A DNA stretch of 64,000 nucleotides, from contig NC_085138.1 of NCBI RefSeq assembly GCF_035046485.1, positions 362,145,238 through 362,209,237 on the forward strand, written 5' to 3'. Under the pieces are notes generated by a model that was not told the origin of the DNA, did not search any database, and saw only the letters and a program-made list of their open reading frames with translations. Of the stretch, positions 9,733-20,635 are shown piece by piece. This DNA comes from Aedes albopictus (lineage: Eukaryota > Arthropoda > Insecta > Diptera > Culicidae). The translations under genes were made by a program, and so were the position numbers. Position 1 is the stretch's first letter; every line of letters begins with the position of its first letter.

Positions 9733-10179
9733 GTAAGTACCTACAACCAACAATACCTATATGTATCCTATCTATGTAAAGTGTGTAAAACTGACTTTGT
9801 GGTTTTCGTTCTCGGGATTTTGTTGTTGCCTGACAAGGGAGGTGTATCAATCTTCTAAACAAAAATGCTGGTTTCTTTACATGAATCATATACAATTTTT
9901 CATCGCCATCTTCAGAGTGGAAATAACGCAAGTAACCACTAAGAACTGTTTTAATTATTATCAGCCATTCAACAGCTTCTCAGTACAAAAGTGGAATAAA
10001 TCATTCTTAAGTAAACTTTAGCTTAAGAAACTGCTATTCAGCTAGTCCTGCTTCTTGGGTGTTGCTTAGATGTCGTTAACTGTGTTCATCTAAACAGTAG
10101 TTATCCCCGGCAAACGTTTTTATGCCTATTGCATAAAAAATCGATTTTCAAAAAATCTGAATTTCTCCATGTTTTTTGC

Positions 10180-11780
10180 CTCACAAGCTTTCCTTGGGCG
10201 AAAACTAACAGAACATAACAAAGACGACCAAACTTTTGAAAAGTTTTGGAAAAAAATCCGAGAAAAATCTTTCTAACTGGCGAATTGCTTGAAGCTCCTG
10301 AGCATATATTCCTGACAAATTCTTGAGAAAATCTTTGGAATTTTCAGAGAAATTTATTGCGAATACCTGAGAAATTCTTGCACAAAAAATCATCGGATAT
10401 TCATGAAGAATCATTTGAGAGTATCCTTGTGAGGTTCCTGGAGAAATTTCTAAGAACATTTGGACATTAATAATTCCCGGAAGAATATCATAAAGTAATT
10501 TTTGAATAATTCCTGAAAAATGTCTAAAGATGTGCTGGAATAATCTATGAAAAATCACTCAACAATTCCTGAAAAACAATCGCAAAAAATCCTGAAGCAA
10601 ATTTTAATGAATCCTACCAAACAATCCTGAGAAACTTCTGGAAAAATCCTGGACAAATTTTTGTCAAGATATTCTTGGAAAGTATCTGAACAACTCCGGC
10701 AAAAATATAATCAATTCCAAGAAATAAAACTGATGAATTGTTTGAAATGTTCTAGAAAATTAGAGATTTTGCCTGAGAGATTCCCAAAGAATTTGTAGAG
10801 TAATTCCTGATGAATACCTGTGAATTTTCCACAAAAATCATTGTGCATACATTCTTGGTGAAATACCTGAGAATTTTCTTGACAAATGCTGAAGAAAGAT
10901 CTGGAAAGTTCCTCAAATATCTATGGATTTCTCGAAGAAATTCTTAAGGAATTTGAAGAGAAACTTCATACAAATACATACCAATTTCTCGCAAAAAAAA
11001 TCATTGCATATTTTTGGAGAAATACCTGATGACCCTGAGAAAGTTTGAAAAAAATCCTGGAGAAGTGTTATGAAAACTTTTTAGGCCAATTTTGAAAAAA
11101 AAATCCTAGGAATTCCATGATAGATGGATTAGAAACTCCTACGAAAAGTCCAGAGAAATGGGAAATTCCTAGAGAACTCCGAAAAAAAAACCCTGATTTA
11201 TCACTCTGAGTGATTTCTGAACAATTCCTAAGAAATGCCTGGAGTTATTTCAGAAAAAAATGTAGGATAAATTTAAGAATCCAGGAATTATTCCCAAAAA
11301 ACCCACAAAAATCCAAAAGTAAATCTTGATCAATCCCACCAAAAACCTTGAGGAATTAATAAAAACTTTATAAAAAATCCTAAACATCATCACGTTTAAA
11401 AAATTCTGGAAAGTATCCAAAAAATTTCTAGAAAATCCCTCTTATAATTTCATGAGTGAATTTCCAAGAAATTCATGAGGAATTTCATATAAATTTTGAA
11501 AAAAAAAATCGTAGAGAAATTACTGAAGAATCTGTGGAAAATTTATTTGTATTCCTGAGAATTTCCTGCAAAAAAAACCATGATAATTCTGGGAGATATA
11601 CCTTAGAACCTTTTTGGGAAGTTATTGGAGAAATTTCTCCATAGTTCTCAGAACATTTTTGAAAAAGGAAATTCTTGGAAAACTCCCGATGATATGCATA
11701 AGAAATTTTAGTGGAATTTTCCGAAACTATCCCAAAAACATTCCTGAAAAATTTCCAAATGACATAGAATTTCAGGTAGG
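10180..11780. repeat. Decayed short-repeat satellite, block 1
   Basis: Dozens of degenerate copies of words such as AATTCCTGAGAAATTYYTGG in one main orientation, roughly 25-35 bp apart. Open frames here are translations of the repeat and have no domain. Confidence 0.8.
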
Positions 11781-11879
11781 GAGGTGTTCTCTGATTTTGC
11801 TACCAATCATGTATTAAGTATCGCAAAATGTGCTACAAGGGAGAAGGAAGATTAAAAAATCGGCCAAAAAAGCTTCGCT

Positions 11880-12202
11880 ATTTACAAATGATCACCTAGG
11901 GAAATTTATTAGAAAACTTGACAGGACTTACTGGAAAAACTTCTAAATATTTCTTCAAAAATACTCGGAGAAACACTTGAATACTGCTAGAGAAATTTCA
12001 GAGATGTTTGAGAACAAATTCTTTAAAGAAATTTGGCAACACTTTTTTACTTCTAAAGTATATTTCAAAGAAAAAGTAATGAGAAATTTCTGAGAAATAT
12101 TTGTGAAAAAGAACAAAGGAATTGCTTGAAGACTTACTGAGGAATTTCAAATTAGCATGGAAAGTTTAGGGTAAAGAATTCCTTAGAAATTACAATTAAA
12201 AT
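11880..12202. repeat. Satellite, first part of a local duplication
   Basis: Continues the AAATTTCTGAGAAAT repeat. The segment from about 11930, together with 13206-13377, is duplicated at about 13790-14310: shared words include TGCTAGAGAAATT, GAAATTTGGCAA and TTTAGGGTAAAGAAT. Confidence 0.65.
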
Positions 12203-12213
12203 ACAATGACACA

Positions 12214-12704
12214 TAGGGTGCGGGCACCGGTTTTGGCCAGTCTAAGGGAAATCATTTTTATAAAAATAACCAATAATCCTATGAAAACAACCAATGCGTC
12301 AAATGAAAGGTTTCAATCTATATTTTGAAGGAAAAATGTAGAAATCAAGCCAATACTTGATTTTTGTATTAAAAGTGGCACTGGCCAAAATAGAAGCTCT
12401 GCCGCAGTTTTGGCCATATTCTTAAGTTGGGTTTCTATTTTGGCCAATCACGTGTATTTCTTATGGGAGTGGCCAAATTAGAAGCACCCTGGCCAAAATA
12501 GATATATGGGAGCTGATTTTTTAAGGAAATATATGTTTTTCTTCCAGTTTTTAATCAAAATGTGTGGTTTTCACAGCTGTAATCATCATATTGTATTAGG
12601 ATCTACTAGTAAAAAATAAATTTACGCCGATTTAGATCGCAACAGGGTCAATACCGCACTATGGCCAAAACTCCGGACTGGCCAAAACTGAAGCTTCTAC
12701 CCTA
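12214..12704. mobile_element. MITE with TTTTGGCCAG inverted repeats
   Basis: The left end TAGGGTGCGGGCACC is followed by GGTTTTGGCCAGTC. The right end reverse complement is TAGGGTAGAAGC followed by TTCAGTTTTGGCCAGTC. The interior repeats GGCCAAAATAGAAGC-like words several times in both orientations. Non-coding. The ends include TA, suggesting TA target duplication. Confidence 0.75.
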
Positions 12705-12834
12705 TTGCCAATTTTACTGGCACTTTACCAGATTTGCTGGTATGTCTGAAACATACTGGAAAAACTTGTAATTAGAAAGCACGAAATGTTGCTAATTGAC
12801 GAATTGAGAGATGAAATTTGTGAAAAAAATTTCG

Positions 12835-12906
12835 TTCTGGTGGGATTTGAACCCACGACTCCGTATTCGCTAACCCGGCGCTTTAACCAACTAAGCCACA
12901 GAACAG
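12835..12906 (-). repeat. tRNA-like unit, left arm
   Basis: The minus strand reads TGTGGCTTAGTTGGTTAAAG (D-arm-like, A box) and GTGGGTTCAAATCCCACC (perfect T-arm and B box). The acceptor and anticodon stems do not close cleanly, so this is a tRNA-derived repeat, not a tRNA gene. Head-to-head with 13055-13126. Confidence 0.65.
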
Positions 12907-13054
12907 ATAATGGTTCTGCGGAATAGAAAGCCAAACTGACTCCGAAGCCGCACCGTGAACACTCCTATTTCACAAACTCATCTCTCTTTTCGGCTTAGAT
13001 GCCAATCCACAACACACTCCCGTTTGTGCCCACTAACTACAAGTGAACCATTAC

Positions 13055-13126
13055 CTGTTCTGTGGCTTAGTTGGTTGAAGCCCCGGTCTAGCGAATACGG
13101 AGTCGTGGGTTCGAATCCCACCAGAA
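13055..13126 (+). repeat. tRNA-like unit, right arm
   Basis: Contains TGTGGCTTAGTTGGTTGAAG and GTGGGTTCGAATCCCACC. The outward sequence (TTCACAAATTTTATCTCTCAA and TTCTAATTACAAGTTTTTCC) mirrors the left arm, so the arms are about 160 bp around a spacer of about 140 bp. A transcript through both would fold into a long hairpin. Confidence 0.65.
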
Positions 13127-13377
13127 CGCGATTTTTTTCACAAATTTTATCTCTCAATTTGTCAGTTAGCAACATTTCGTGCCTTCTAATTACAAGTTTT
13201 TCCAGTACAATTAAAATCCTTAGGAAAAATCTTGAGACATTCGTAGTGAAATAGTGGGGAACCTTCAACAGAAGTACATTTAAAATTCCAAATTTATATA
13301 AAAATCCTGAAACATACCGGAAACATTGTGTTGAGAATTTCAGAAAGATTACTTAAAAATATCCTAAAAACTTCTTT

Positions 13378-13644
13378 GGGTCTCCAGTTAGCCTAGTGGT
13401 TAAGGCTATGGATCGCCAAACCGGCGACGGCGTGTTCGATTCCCGTTCTGGGCGGGAAAATGTTCTCGACTCCCTGGGCATAAGGCATAATGAACCATTG
13501 TACATGCCACATAATGTGCAAATTCATGCAATGGCAGGCGCAGAAAGCCCTTCAACTGTGGAAGTGCTCTAAGAACACTAAGTTAAAGAGAGGCAGGCCA
13601 AGTTCCAATGCGAACGTTGAGCCCTAAAGAAGAAGAAGAAGAAG
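13378..13644 (+). mobile_element. tRNA-derived SINE, family A, copy 1
   Basis: Begins GGGTCTCCAGTTAGCCTAGT with the A box TAGCCTAGTGG and B box TGTTCGATTCCCG, followed by a body CTCGACTCCCTGGGCATA...GCAATGGCAGGC...GGAAGTGCTC and a (GAA)n tail. The copy at 54000-54266 is closely similar. Such tRNA-headed SINEs are moved by a partner non-LTR element. Similar in type to mosquito Feilai SINEs, but I did not verify the family. Confidence 0.85.
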
Positions 13645-13649
13645 CAATT

Positions 13650-14450
13650 TCTGCGGAAATATTAAAAAGTTATCTTAACACTCTTGGAAGATCCAAATAA
13701 AAACATTATAAATTCCTGAGAATTTAACAAAAAAAAATCAATTATAATTATGAAAAAATATAAAAATATTTGGGAAAATTATTTAAAATATTCTGGAGAA
13801 AACTATGCAGCAGTTCCTGAAAAACTTCTAATTATTTCCTGCAAAATCTCTTGAGAAATACTTGAAAACTGCTAGAGAAATTCCTAAGATATTTCAAAAC
13901 AAAATCCTCACAGAAATTTGGCAATACTTTTTTTACTTCTGTGAAATTTTTCAAGAAAAAAAAGATTGAAAAATTTCTGAGAGATATTTGCGAAAAAAAA
14001 TCTACGGAATTTTTATCGAAATCAAAGTGGCAAATTTAGGGTAAAGAATACCTAAGAAATTAAAATAAAAATCTCTAGGAAAATTTTTGAGACATTCGTA
14101 GTGATTGTTGAAAACCTTGAACAGAAATACAATAAGAAACTCACAAAGAACTCCATATATACTCCTAGAAAATGTTCTGACAGTCTCCTTTTGAATGTTT
14201 TGAGAAATTTCTGTAGATATTTATAAAAGTATTCTTGAAACATTCCTGAAACAGTGTGTTGGGAATTTCAGAAAGATTACTTAAAAATACCTTAAAAACT
14301 ACTGTTTCCAAAAAATCTTAAAAAGTTTCAGAACTCGTAAACCATTTCTTGAAGAAATTTCTAAGAAATATTGCGGATGCGTAAAGTTTAAAATCACGAA
14401 AACAAAATTTCAAAAAACGGTGAGATTTCTAAAAAACATTCATTTAAAAT
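13650..14450. repeat. Satellite, second part of the local duplication
   Basis: Degenerate AATTCCTGAGAA repeat. About 13790-14310 duplicates 11930-12202 plus 13206-13377 without the 1-kb insertion. This gives an empty-site reference for the composite at 12203-13205. Confidence 0.65.
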
Positions 14451-14491
14451 CTTTGTATCGACTTTTCGAACCCTCTAAGCAGAATACCCTC

Positions 14492-15680
14492 TTCGAATGA
14501 GTTTAATCAGTTTCGTACCTCTTAATTCCGTCCTATTTTGCTTATCCTTTGACAGATACGCGTATTTCGACTAGCACTTATAATCTTCCTCCAGTGGATA
14601 ACTGACACGGAGGAAGATTACAAGTGGTAGTCGAAATACGCGTAGGGGTAGGCGGGGCAATATGGACACCCGGGGCAGAATGGACACCCTCAATATTTTG
14701 AAATATGCGAACTTTTTTGAACTTTTAATGAATAGAGGATATAGTCCATTTGTCTAAAACGTAGTTTCAGGAAAGAAACATTCGAAATTAAAATTATACT
14801 TGATTTTACATGAACAAGTTGCATCCTCCGTTTTTTGTGCATGGAAATTATAATTTTCACACCATCTAAAATAAGATTTAGTGATTAATTTATTGCAGGT
14901 CGATCAAAACCTGATATTTCTAGAACACATGCAAGTAGTTTTTCTGTATCTACATGCTTAACATGTTCATATTTTCTACTTTGTTATGTTAAAAATCAAG
15001 TTTGGAAATATCTTCTGTTGCCGGGGCAAAATGGACACTCACCTTTTTGAAAGAAGCGGCAAGAGAAAAATATAACCTAAATAACAAACCAACCAAATTC
15101 TTCGATTTTAGTATATTTTCAGTTAAATGTTCACTATAGTAGACATAGGGTGAAACAAATTGGTCAAAAAACGACAGCAGTGGAAAATAGTTGTTCTAGG
15201 CACAGCTGTACATGCCAACAAAAACGAAGCTTTATCCAAAACAGCCTGAATTTAAATTAACTGAAAAAAAAATAACTACTTCGGCGTATTATTCATCCAT
15301 AATAGTTGTTTTGTAATGAAATGACCTTATAGGTGTAAATAATGTACAAAATTCGTAAAAGTCTCATGGTGTTCATATTGCCCCATGGGGGTGTCCATTC
15401 TGCCCCGTGTGCTTGAAGACGGTCATGAAAAACTAAAATTTTTCAAAACATTTTTTGAAGTGGATTAATCATTTTTCTTTGTGAGCATTCTTATGCAATA
15501 GATGCTAAATAGACTTTAAAAGGATACATGTATAAAAAAACTAAACTTTTTTGACATCTTGCCAGGTAAAGTTGGCAAAAACCTTAGGGTGTCCATATTG
15601 CCCCGCCTACCCCTATCTGTCAAGGGCTAAGCAAAATAGGGCGGAATTAAAAGGTACGAAACTGATTACATTCATTCGAA
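14492..15680. mobile_element. Foldback MITE interrupted by a second MITE
   Basis: The outer arms start TTCGAATGAGTTTAATCAGT and continue through CTATTTTGCTTATCC, GACAGATACGCG and AGCACTTATAATCTTCCTCC. The same sequence returns inverted from 14612 and, after the nested insert, to 15680. Arms are about 110 bp around a 15-20-bp loop. The right arm is split exactly at a TA by the 14645-15613 element. Non-coding. Confidence 0.85.
14645..15613. mobile_element. MITE with GGGGCAATATGGACACC ends, nested
   Basis: A 969-bp element with near-perfect 27-bp inverted repeats beginning GGGGTAGGCGGGGCAATATG. It is flanked by TA on both sides (14643-14644 and 15614-15615). The intact left arm of the host palindrome contains ACAGATACGCG, so the empty site had a single TA: direct proof of a TA duplication. 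Variants of the end motif (GGGGCAGAATGGACACC, GGGGCAAAATGGACAC) recur inside in both orientations. Confidence 0.9.
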
Positions 15681-15689
15681 TTCATTTAA

Positions 15690-16145
15690 AATGTTTAAGG
15701 ACTCCCTGACGAATTCCAAAATCATTTCTGAAAAAAATACCTCGAGATTTTTTTTGGAATGTAAAAATCAAAGGCATTTCTGAACAAAACTTCATAAAAT
15801 CGAGAATTCGTTCTGGAAAAATGCTTGGAGATTTTTCCTGGAGATATTTCTGAGCATATCATAAGAAAAAAAATCGCAGAAGTTTTCGAATTATTCCAAG
15901 GCAACCATTTGTCGGCAATTCGTGGATAAATTCCTAAAAAGCACAAGCAAATTTTCGAGAAGTATCTTGACAAATTACCGAGAAATTTCTGGGGAGAATT
16001 ATGAGGAATTTGAAAAGAAGTAAATAAGAATGTTTCCGGAGAAACTCTTCAAAACAATATTGAGAAAAGCTCCTGAATGAATTATTAGAGTTGCAAGGAG
16101 TTCCTTGAAGAAAGTCTTGGTAGTATTGTTGAAGATTTTTTTAAA
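15690..16145. repeat. Decayed short-repeat satellite, block 2
   Basis: Degenerate AATTYCTGAGGAAATTTC-type repeats, with no coding content. Confidence 0.7.
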
Positions 16146-16350
16146 GGAAAATGCGGTCCCGCGTCCCATTGTATTTTTATTTATATACTGTTTATAGTCT
16201 TAATAATTTGGAACGAGCTCACCGATTACAATCCCTCCAAGTGTTCAGTGATTGTCGATGCGGTGCGGACATAAGCGTCTTCTTATTACAATTTCGGTGA
16301 GACTACAACTCACGAGCTTTGTATGCTAGACGAGTGCTCTACCACAGAAA
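16146..16350 (-). repeat. tRNA-like (SINE) insertion in satellite
   Basis: The minus strand reads TGGTAGAGCACTCGTCTAGC (A-box-like) and GTGAGTTGTAGTCTCACC (decayed B box). Satellite sequence resumes on both sides (TTTCTTCTGCGG at the right), so this is an inserted, diverged tRNA-derived repeat. A related unit is at 44966-45022. Confidence 0.5.
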
Positions 16351-17478
16351 TTTCTTCTGCGGATTTTTCAAAAAAAAAAAAATCATTTAGGTATTCCTCC
16401 AAGAACTTCATCTGTCGATAACTCCAAGAAACTAATCTGGGGATTTCTTCGGGAACTGCTGCTGAAGATAGAAATTGCTTCTGGGGAACCCGGGGAATAC
16501 TTCAGGAATTTATTCTGGGGATTCTTCCAGAAATTTCTTCAAGAGTTTGTTCTGGATACTCTATCTGATATTTTTTTCAGGAACTCTATCTCCGGATACT
16601 CGTGAAATGCCTTCTGTGGACTCCATCAGGAATTACTGCTGAGGATTCTTCCAGAAACTTCAACAGGAGATTCCAACATCACGAATGCCTTCTGTGGATT
16701 CCTTATAGATTCCATCTGGTAATTTTTTTTCTCAGAGATTACTTCAGAAGTTTCTTCCTTTAAGGCCTTAAACTGGGATTTCTCCAGGAATTTCTTTTGG
16801 GGATTGATCCTGAAATTCGATCTAGTAAGTTTTCCAGGAGGATTCCAAGAATTAACTTCTGGATGATTCCTAGAAATAATCCCTGGACGCTTCCCAAAAG
16901 ATACTTTAGAAGGGTTCTCACAATGAACACCTAGAGGATTTTCAGAAGAAAGTTCAGAAGAAGAATGAACTTAAGGGTCTCAGAAGAAACTCCAGGAGGT
17001 TTTCCAGAAGCAACTTTGAGAGGATTTTAAGAAGGAACTCCTGAATATTTCCGGAAGCAAGTGCTAGAAAATTCTCAGAAGAAGCACCTGGAGGATCACC
17101 AGTACGAGCTTCCGAAGGCACTCTTGGTGGATGCCCAGTAGGAAAATCTAGGGAATTTTCAAGACGATTCTGGAGAGAATCCAGACGATACTCATAGAGA
17201 AATTCTAGAACAAATTTATGGACTCCTGTTGGAATCCCAGAAGAAACTCTTTTAGAAAGTCCTGACCGAGTTCCAAAAGTGCATGGGTTTTTGATACAAT
17301 TTTGTTGATTCCTATTGGGGATTACTCCTGAAATTCCTTCTGGGAATTCCCCCCGCAATTTCTCCAGTGGGTCCATTCAGGAATTGCTTCTGGGGATTCT
17401 GGGGAAGAAGCCCTTCTAGAGAATCGTTCAAGAATTTAAATCTTCTTGGATTTTTAAATTATTTTGGATTCTTCCAGG
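16351..17478. repeat. Decayed short-repeat satellite, block 3
   Basis: Words like GGAATTCTTCCAGAAATTTC dominate up to about 16850, then mostly AGAAGAAACTCCTGGAGGA. A minus-strand frame at 16954-17376 is a repeat translation (rich in E, S, G, L, P) without any domain. Confidence 0.75.
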
Positions 17479-17483
17479 GAGTC

Positions 17484-17864
17484 TGGTCACGCGAGGGTTA
17501 ACCGAGAGACTATATGCGAGAAGATGAAACATGTTCCACAATTTCTAACTCTATCGATCCTCGTTTGTTACACGCTTGCACTATTGCCATTTCAACCGAA
17601 CTGAATTATGATAAGAGATAAGAGAATGAGATATTTGAGTATACTAGGAGTAGACCAATTCTCTCATGGTCAGCTGATCGTGTATATAGCCTAATAAAGT
17701 TTAGTTTTGTATCAGATTCGTCGGGAAATAGACGTCCTTTGTATCGACAACTATCGTTCTTCAATAAACCGTAGAAGTTAAGTGTACAGTTACTTTCAAT
17801 AAGATTATTTCGAAGTGATTATTTCAGTGTCCGAAGCCTGATCCGTTTCCCGCGCGCATAAACA
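17484..17864 (+). mobile_element. Solo LTR
   Basis: A 381-bp unit beginning TGGTCACGCGAGGGTTAACC and ending CGCGCGCATAAACA, flanked by the 5-bp duplication GAGTC (17479-17483 and 17865-17869) inside satellite DNA. It carries a TATATA box (17683-17688) followed by AATAAA signals (17693-17698, 17763-17768). This TG...CA layout with promoter and polyadenylation signals is that of an LTR left after recombination. No matching internal region is in the window. Confidence 0.8.
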
Positions 17865-17870
17865 GAGTCT

Positions 17871-18595
17871 AACGATGGATCTCCTTTTGGAACTTGCTGC
17901 AGGAGCTATTCCAGAAACTCCATCTAAGAACTCCTCTAGATACTGCATCTCTCGATTGCTCAGCTGGTTTGCTGAGAAACTCCTTCACGAGATTCCACCA
18001 GGGATTCCCTCTCAAGAATCCTCCACGAATGGCTTTTGTGGGTTTCTCCTTATTCTTTGATGGAGTCCTTCTGGAGATTTCTCCAGGAATTCCTTCAGAA
18101 ATTTCTTCAGCGATTCCTACCAGAGCTTAGCTAGGGATACTTCCGAGTATTGTCTCTCAGGAGGATTCCTAGAATTAACTCCTGGAATATTTCCAGAAGG
18201 AACATCTGAAGGATTCCCACGAAGAATTCTTATAGAGGATTTTCAGAAGGAGCTTCTGTGGGATTCACAGAAAGAACTCCTTGAAAATTTCCTGAATGAA
18301 CTTAGGTCTCCCGAAAGGAATTTCTGGGAAGTTACTAGCAGGAACTCCTGAAGAATTTTTAGAAAGAACTCCCGGAGGATCCGCTGAAGAAATCTTTGAT
18401 GGATTCCAAAAAGAGCTCCTGGAGATTTCCAGAATGAGGTTCTAGAAAACTTCCAGAGGAACACTTGAAGGATCTCTTTCTTGAAACCCATAGAAGAAAC
18501 TCCTAATTCTCCTAGTAATCACAGGCGGAACTTTTGTAGGAATCTCGGAAGAAACTTCAGGAGAAATACTTAAACAAACTCCAGAATTGCTGGGG
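17871..18595. repeat. Decayed short-repeat satellite, block 4
   Basis: Continuation of block 3 beyond the solo LTR. The strand bias of the repeat changes near 18170, from TTCCAGGAATT to GAAGGAATTCC words. Confidence 0.75.
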
Positions 18596-18616
18596 GGTGT
18601 TTTCGCCCTTGCCCTT

Positions 18617-19005
18617 CCCGAGCAGAGGAAAAACGCTCAATAATAGCATATTTTGATATGGAGAACAAAAAGTGATATTTGTTTGTTTGAGATAAGAGGT
18701 AAAAGTACTGAAAATAATATCTCAATTTCGCTCCTGGAACATCATCATCATAGCACATTTAGCTCTTGGTAAGATCTAACCAATAGCGGTGAGATATTTG
18801 ATTGATCTTCAAATATCATATTTTGCTATTGGTTAGATGGTTCAAGAACAAATTTTTGCTATTATTTTCAGTACTTTCACCTCTTATCTCAAACAAACCA
18901 ATATCATATTTTGATCGTCAGTACTTGAACTCTGCTCGGGTTTTGTTATTTCTAACAACAGTTGTCATAATTTTGTTATATTCTTGTTATGGGCTTCTGG
19001 TCGGG
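18617..19005. mobile_element. CCCGAGCAGAG-ended foldback plus related end
   Basis: 18617-18940 starts CCCGAGCAGAGG and ends CTCTGCTCGGG. The arms share AAGTACTGAAAATAATA and TTTGAGATAAGAGGT in inverted form around CTAACCAATAG...CTATTGGTTAG. Directly after it, TAATTTTGTTATATTCTTGT...CTTCTGGTCGGG (to 19005) matches the end of the 29681 element. No TA duplication is visible at these borders, so the ends may be decayed or recombined. Confidence 0.6.
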
Positions 19006-20050
19006 GTGCATTCAAGGTGCTGTATGACCCCTTACCGCCTTACTGTTAGGTAAATTATCACAAAATTTCGTTATGTCTCCCCAATCGGGATGATATTCAA
19101 ACTCATCTCCTAAAACTCCATAGCCAATCGATCGAGACGAGAACGACCCGGGGGCCAAGCGAGGAAATTCCTGGCCCGTTTATTTTTCTACCCTTGTACC
19201 ACCAACCAAACGGCCACCACTTCTTCGGCTTTGACCCCTCTTCTAGGTATTGGGTCTCATCATAACATTTTAGCCTGTGTGTTTTTTGTTTGTATTCCTG
19301 AACCAACTGAGTTTTTTTTTTGCAACTCACATCATCTCTTCTCAACACTTCTGGTTTCCCCTTTGCGTCGTCCGTCACCATCGCACCGTACAGACGGCAC
19401 CGATGTGCGATGATGATGATGGTGATGCTGTGTCGAGAGAAATAATTATTCGCATCTACGTACCACGTACGTACGTAGGTATTACGCTACTGCTGGCTGG
19501 CTGTGGTGACCAAGCCAAGAAGAAGCCCGGGAAATGCTTATTTAATGTGTAGACATTTTTTTGTGTGTGACCAACTCGCTGCTGACGACGGACGGCGGTG
19601 ACTTTGGACCGTTGTTGTTGTCGATACCCGGGTGGTGGTCATTTTCATCTCGCTCCTGCTCGGTGATGATGATGGGATGGGATTCACGGGTGATCGTGGT
19701 TGTACGACGGGCAATGAAGAAGACGATAGGCATGGTTATAGGTATTACGTACACACAATATCGGTTGACGGTGTCGGCTGTGACTTGAACTTTGAGCCGG
19801 TGCACGACACGGTGTGTATGTGCGTAAGTACTTTACCTACTTACTTGCCATTATTAGATTTGCGTCTTGGTCGGAAGAATAGCTTTTCATTATTTCGAAT
19901 GTTTGAATTGTTCAAGCTTTCTTCTGTTTTGTTCAGACCTGTTTGGACACTTCTCGAGTTTTTATAGTTTTCACATCTTGATTTTTAATTCTGTACCTAT
20001 GGTTCATATTATATTCTAAATTCTTCACCATCTTCTTCTTGTTAAGAGTG
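19006..20050. other. Unique GC-richer intronic block
   Basis: Non-repetitive, with ACGTACGTACGT, GATGATGATG and CpG-rich stretches, unlike the satellite on both sides. Short open frames on both strands show no domain. A candidate conserved non-coding/enhancer block by composition only. Confidence 0.4.
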
Positions 20051-20266
20051 TAGGGTATTAGTTCCCTTATTAAGCATGCGGCTCCCTTTTTTATCCAACG
20101 GTAAACAAAGGATTAAAGCACTATTTGTTTCGTTTCTTATTTTTGTATTCATTAGAAATGAACACGCCTAAAAACAAAAAGAACTTAATCAATCGGTGCC
20201 GTATTCGCTAGTTGTCGAATAGAATGAACTTGCGAACGAGAGGTTACTAATGGCACTCGTACCCTA
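20051..20266. mobile_element. TAGGGTA-ended MITE, copy 2
   Basis: 216 bp, starts TAGGGTATTAGTTCCC, ends CACTCGTACCCTA. It aligns end to end with copy 1 (313-531) with moderate divergence. Confidence 0.75.
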
Positions 20267-20635
20267 ATTGTTCTACATATTTTGAATATGTATTGTTCAG
20301 GCATTCACTGCTAACATATCAAAATGCGTAAAAGTACTACATAGTACGACAATCACAGCCCAAAATATTATACTCGGCAAGTCGAGAACATCCATCCAGT
20401 GGGCCATACCTGGATTGGTAGCCCACGTTGTTTTTCAGCAAATTAAACAGAGAGTCCTTCAATATATAATTAGATGATGTGGATAAACATTGGAACAACA
20501 GGAAGATAAAATTACTAGTGCTATTTCTTGTCTTTTTTTTCGAATTAGCGTTCCTAATAAATACAAGGAAAACGATTTTTTAATAGTTAGATCTTGTTAT
20601 GCTGTGGGACAAACCAAAGTCAAAACATTTTGTAG
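20267..20635. other. Intronic, nothing recognised
   Basis: AT-rich, no repeat partner in the window, no coding signal. Confidence 0.4.

Larger units (their letters stand above)
12203..13205. mobile_element. 1-kb composite insertion with 12-bp TSD
   Basis: Bounded by the 12-bp direct repeat TACAATTAAAAT (12191-12202 and 13206-13217). The paralogous unduplicated site near 14060 (GAAATTAAAATAAAAATCTC) lacks the insert. It contains a 491-bp MITE (12214-12704) and a palindromic pair of tRNA-like units, so at least two events are layered here. Confidence 0.65.

Noticed and set aside
12835..13126. Two functional tRNA genes
   Set aside because: B boxes are perfect but the acceptor and anticodon stems do not close, and the two units form arms of a larger palindrome, so they are tRNA-derived repeats.
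16954..17376. 140-codon minus-strand open frame
   Set aside because: Satellite repeat translation; no start context, no domain.
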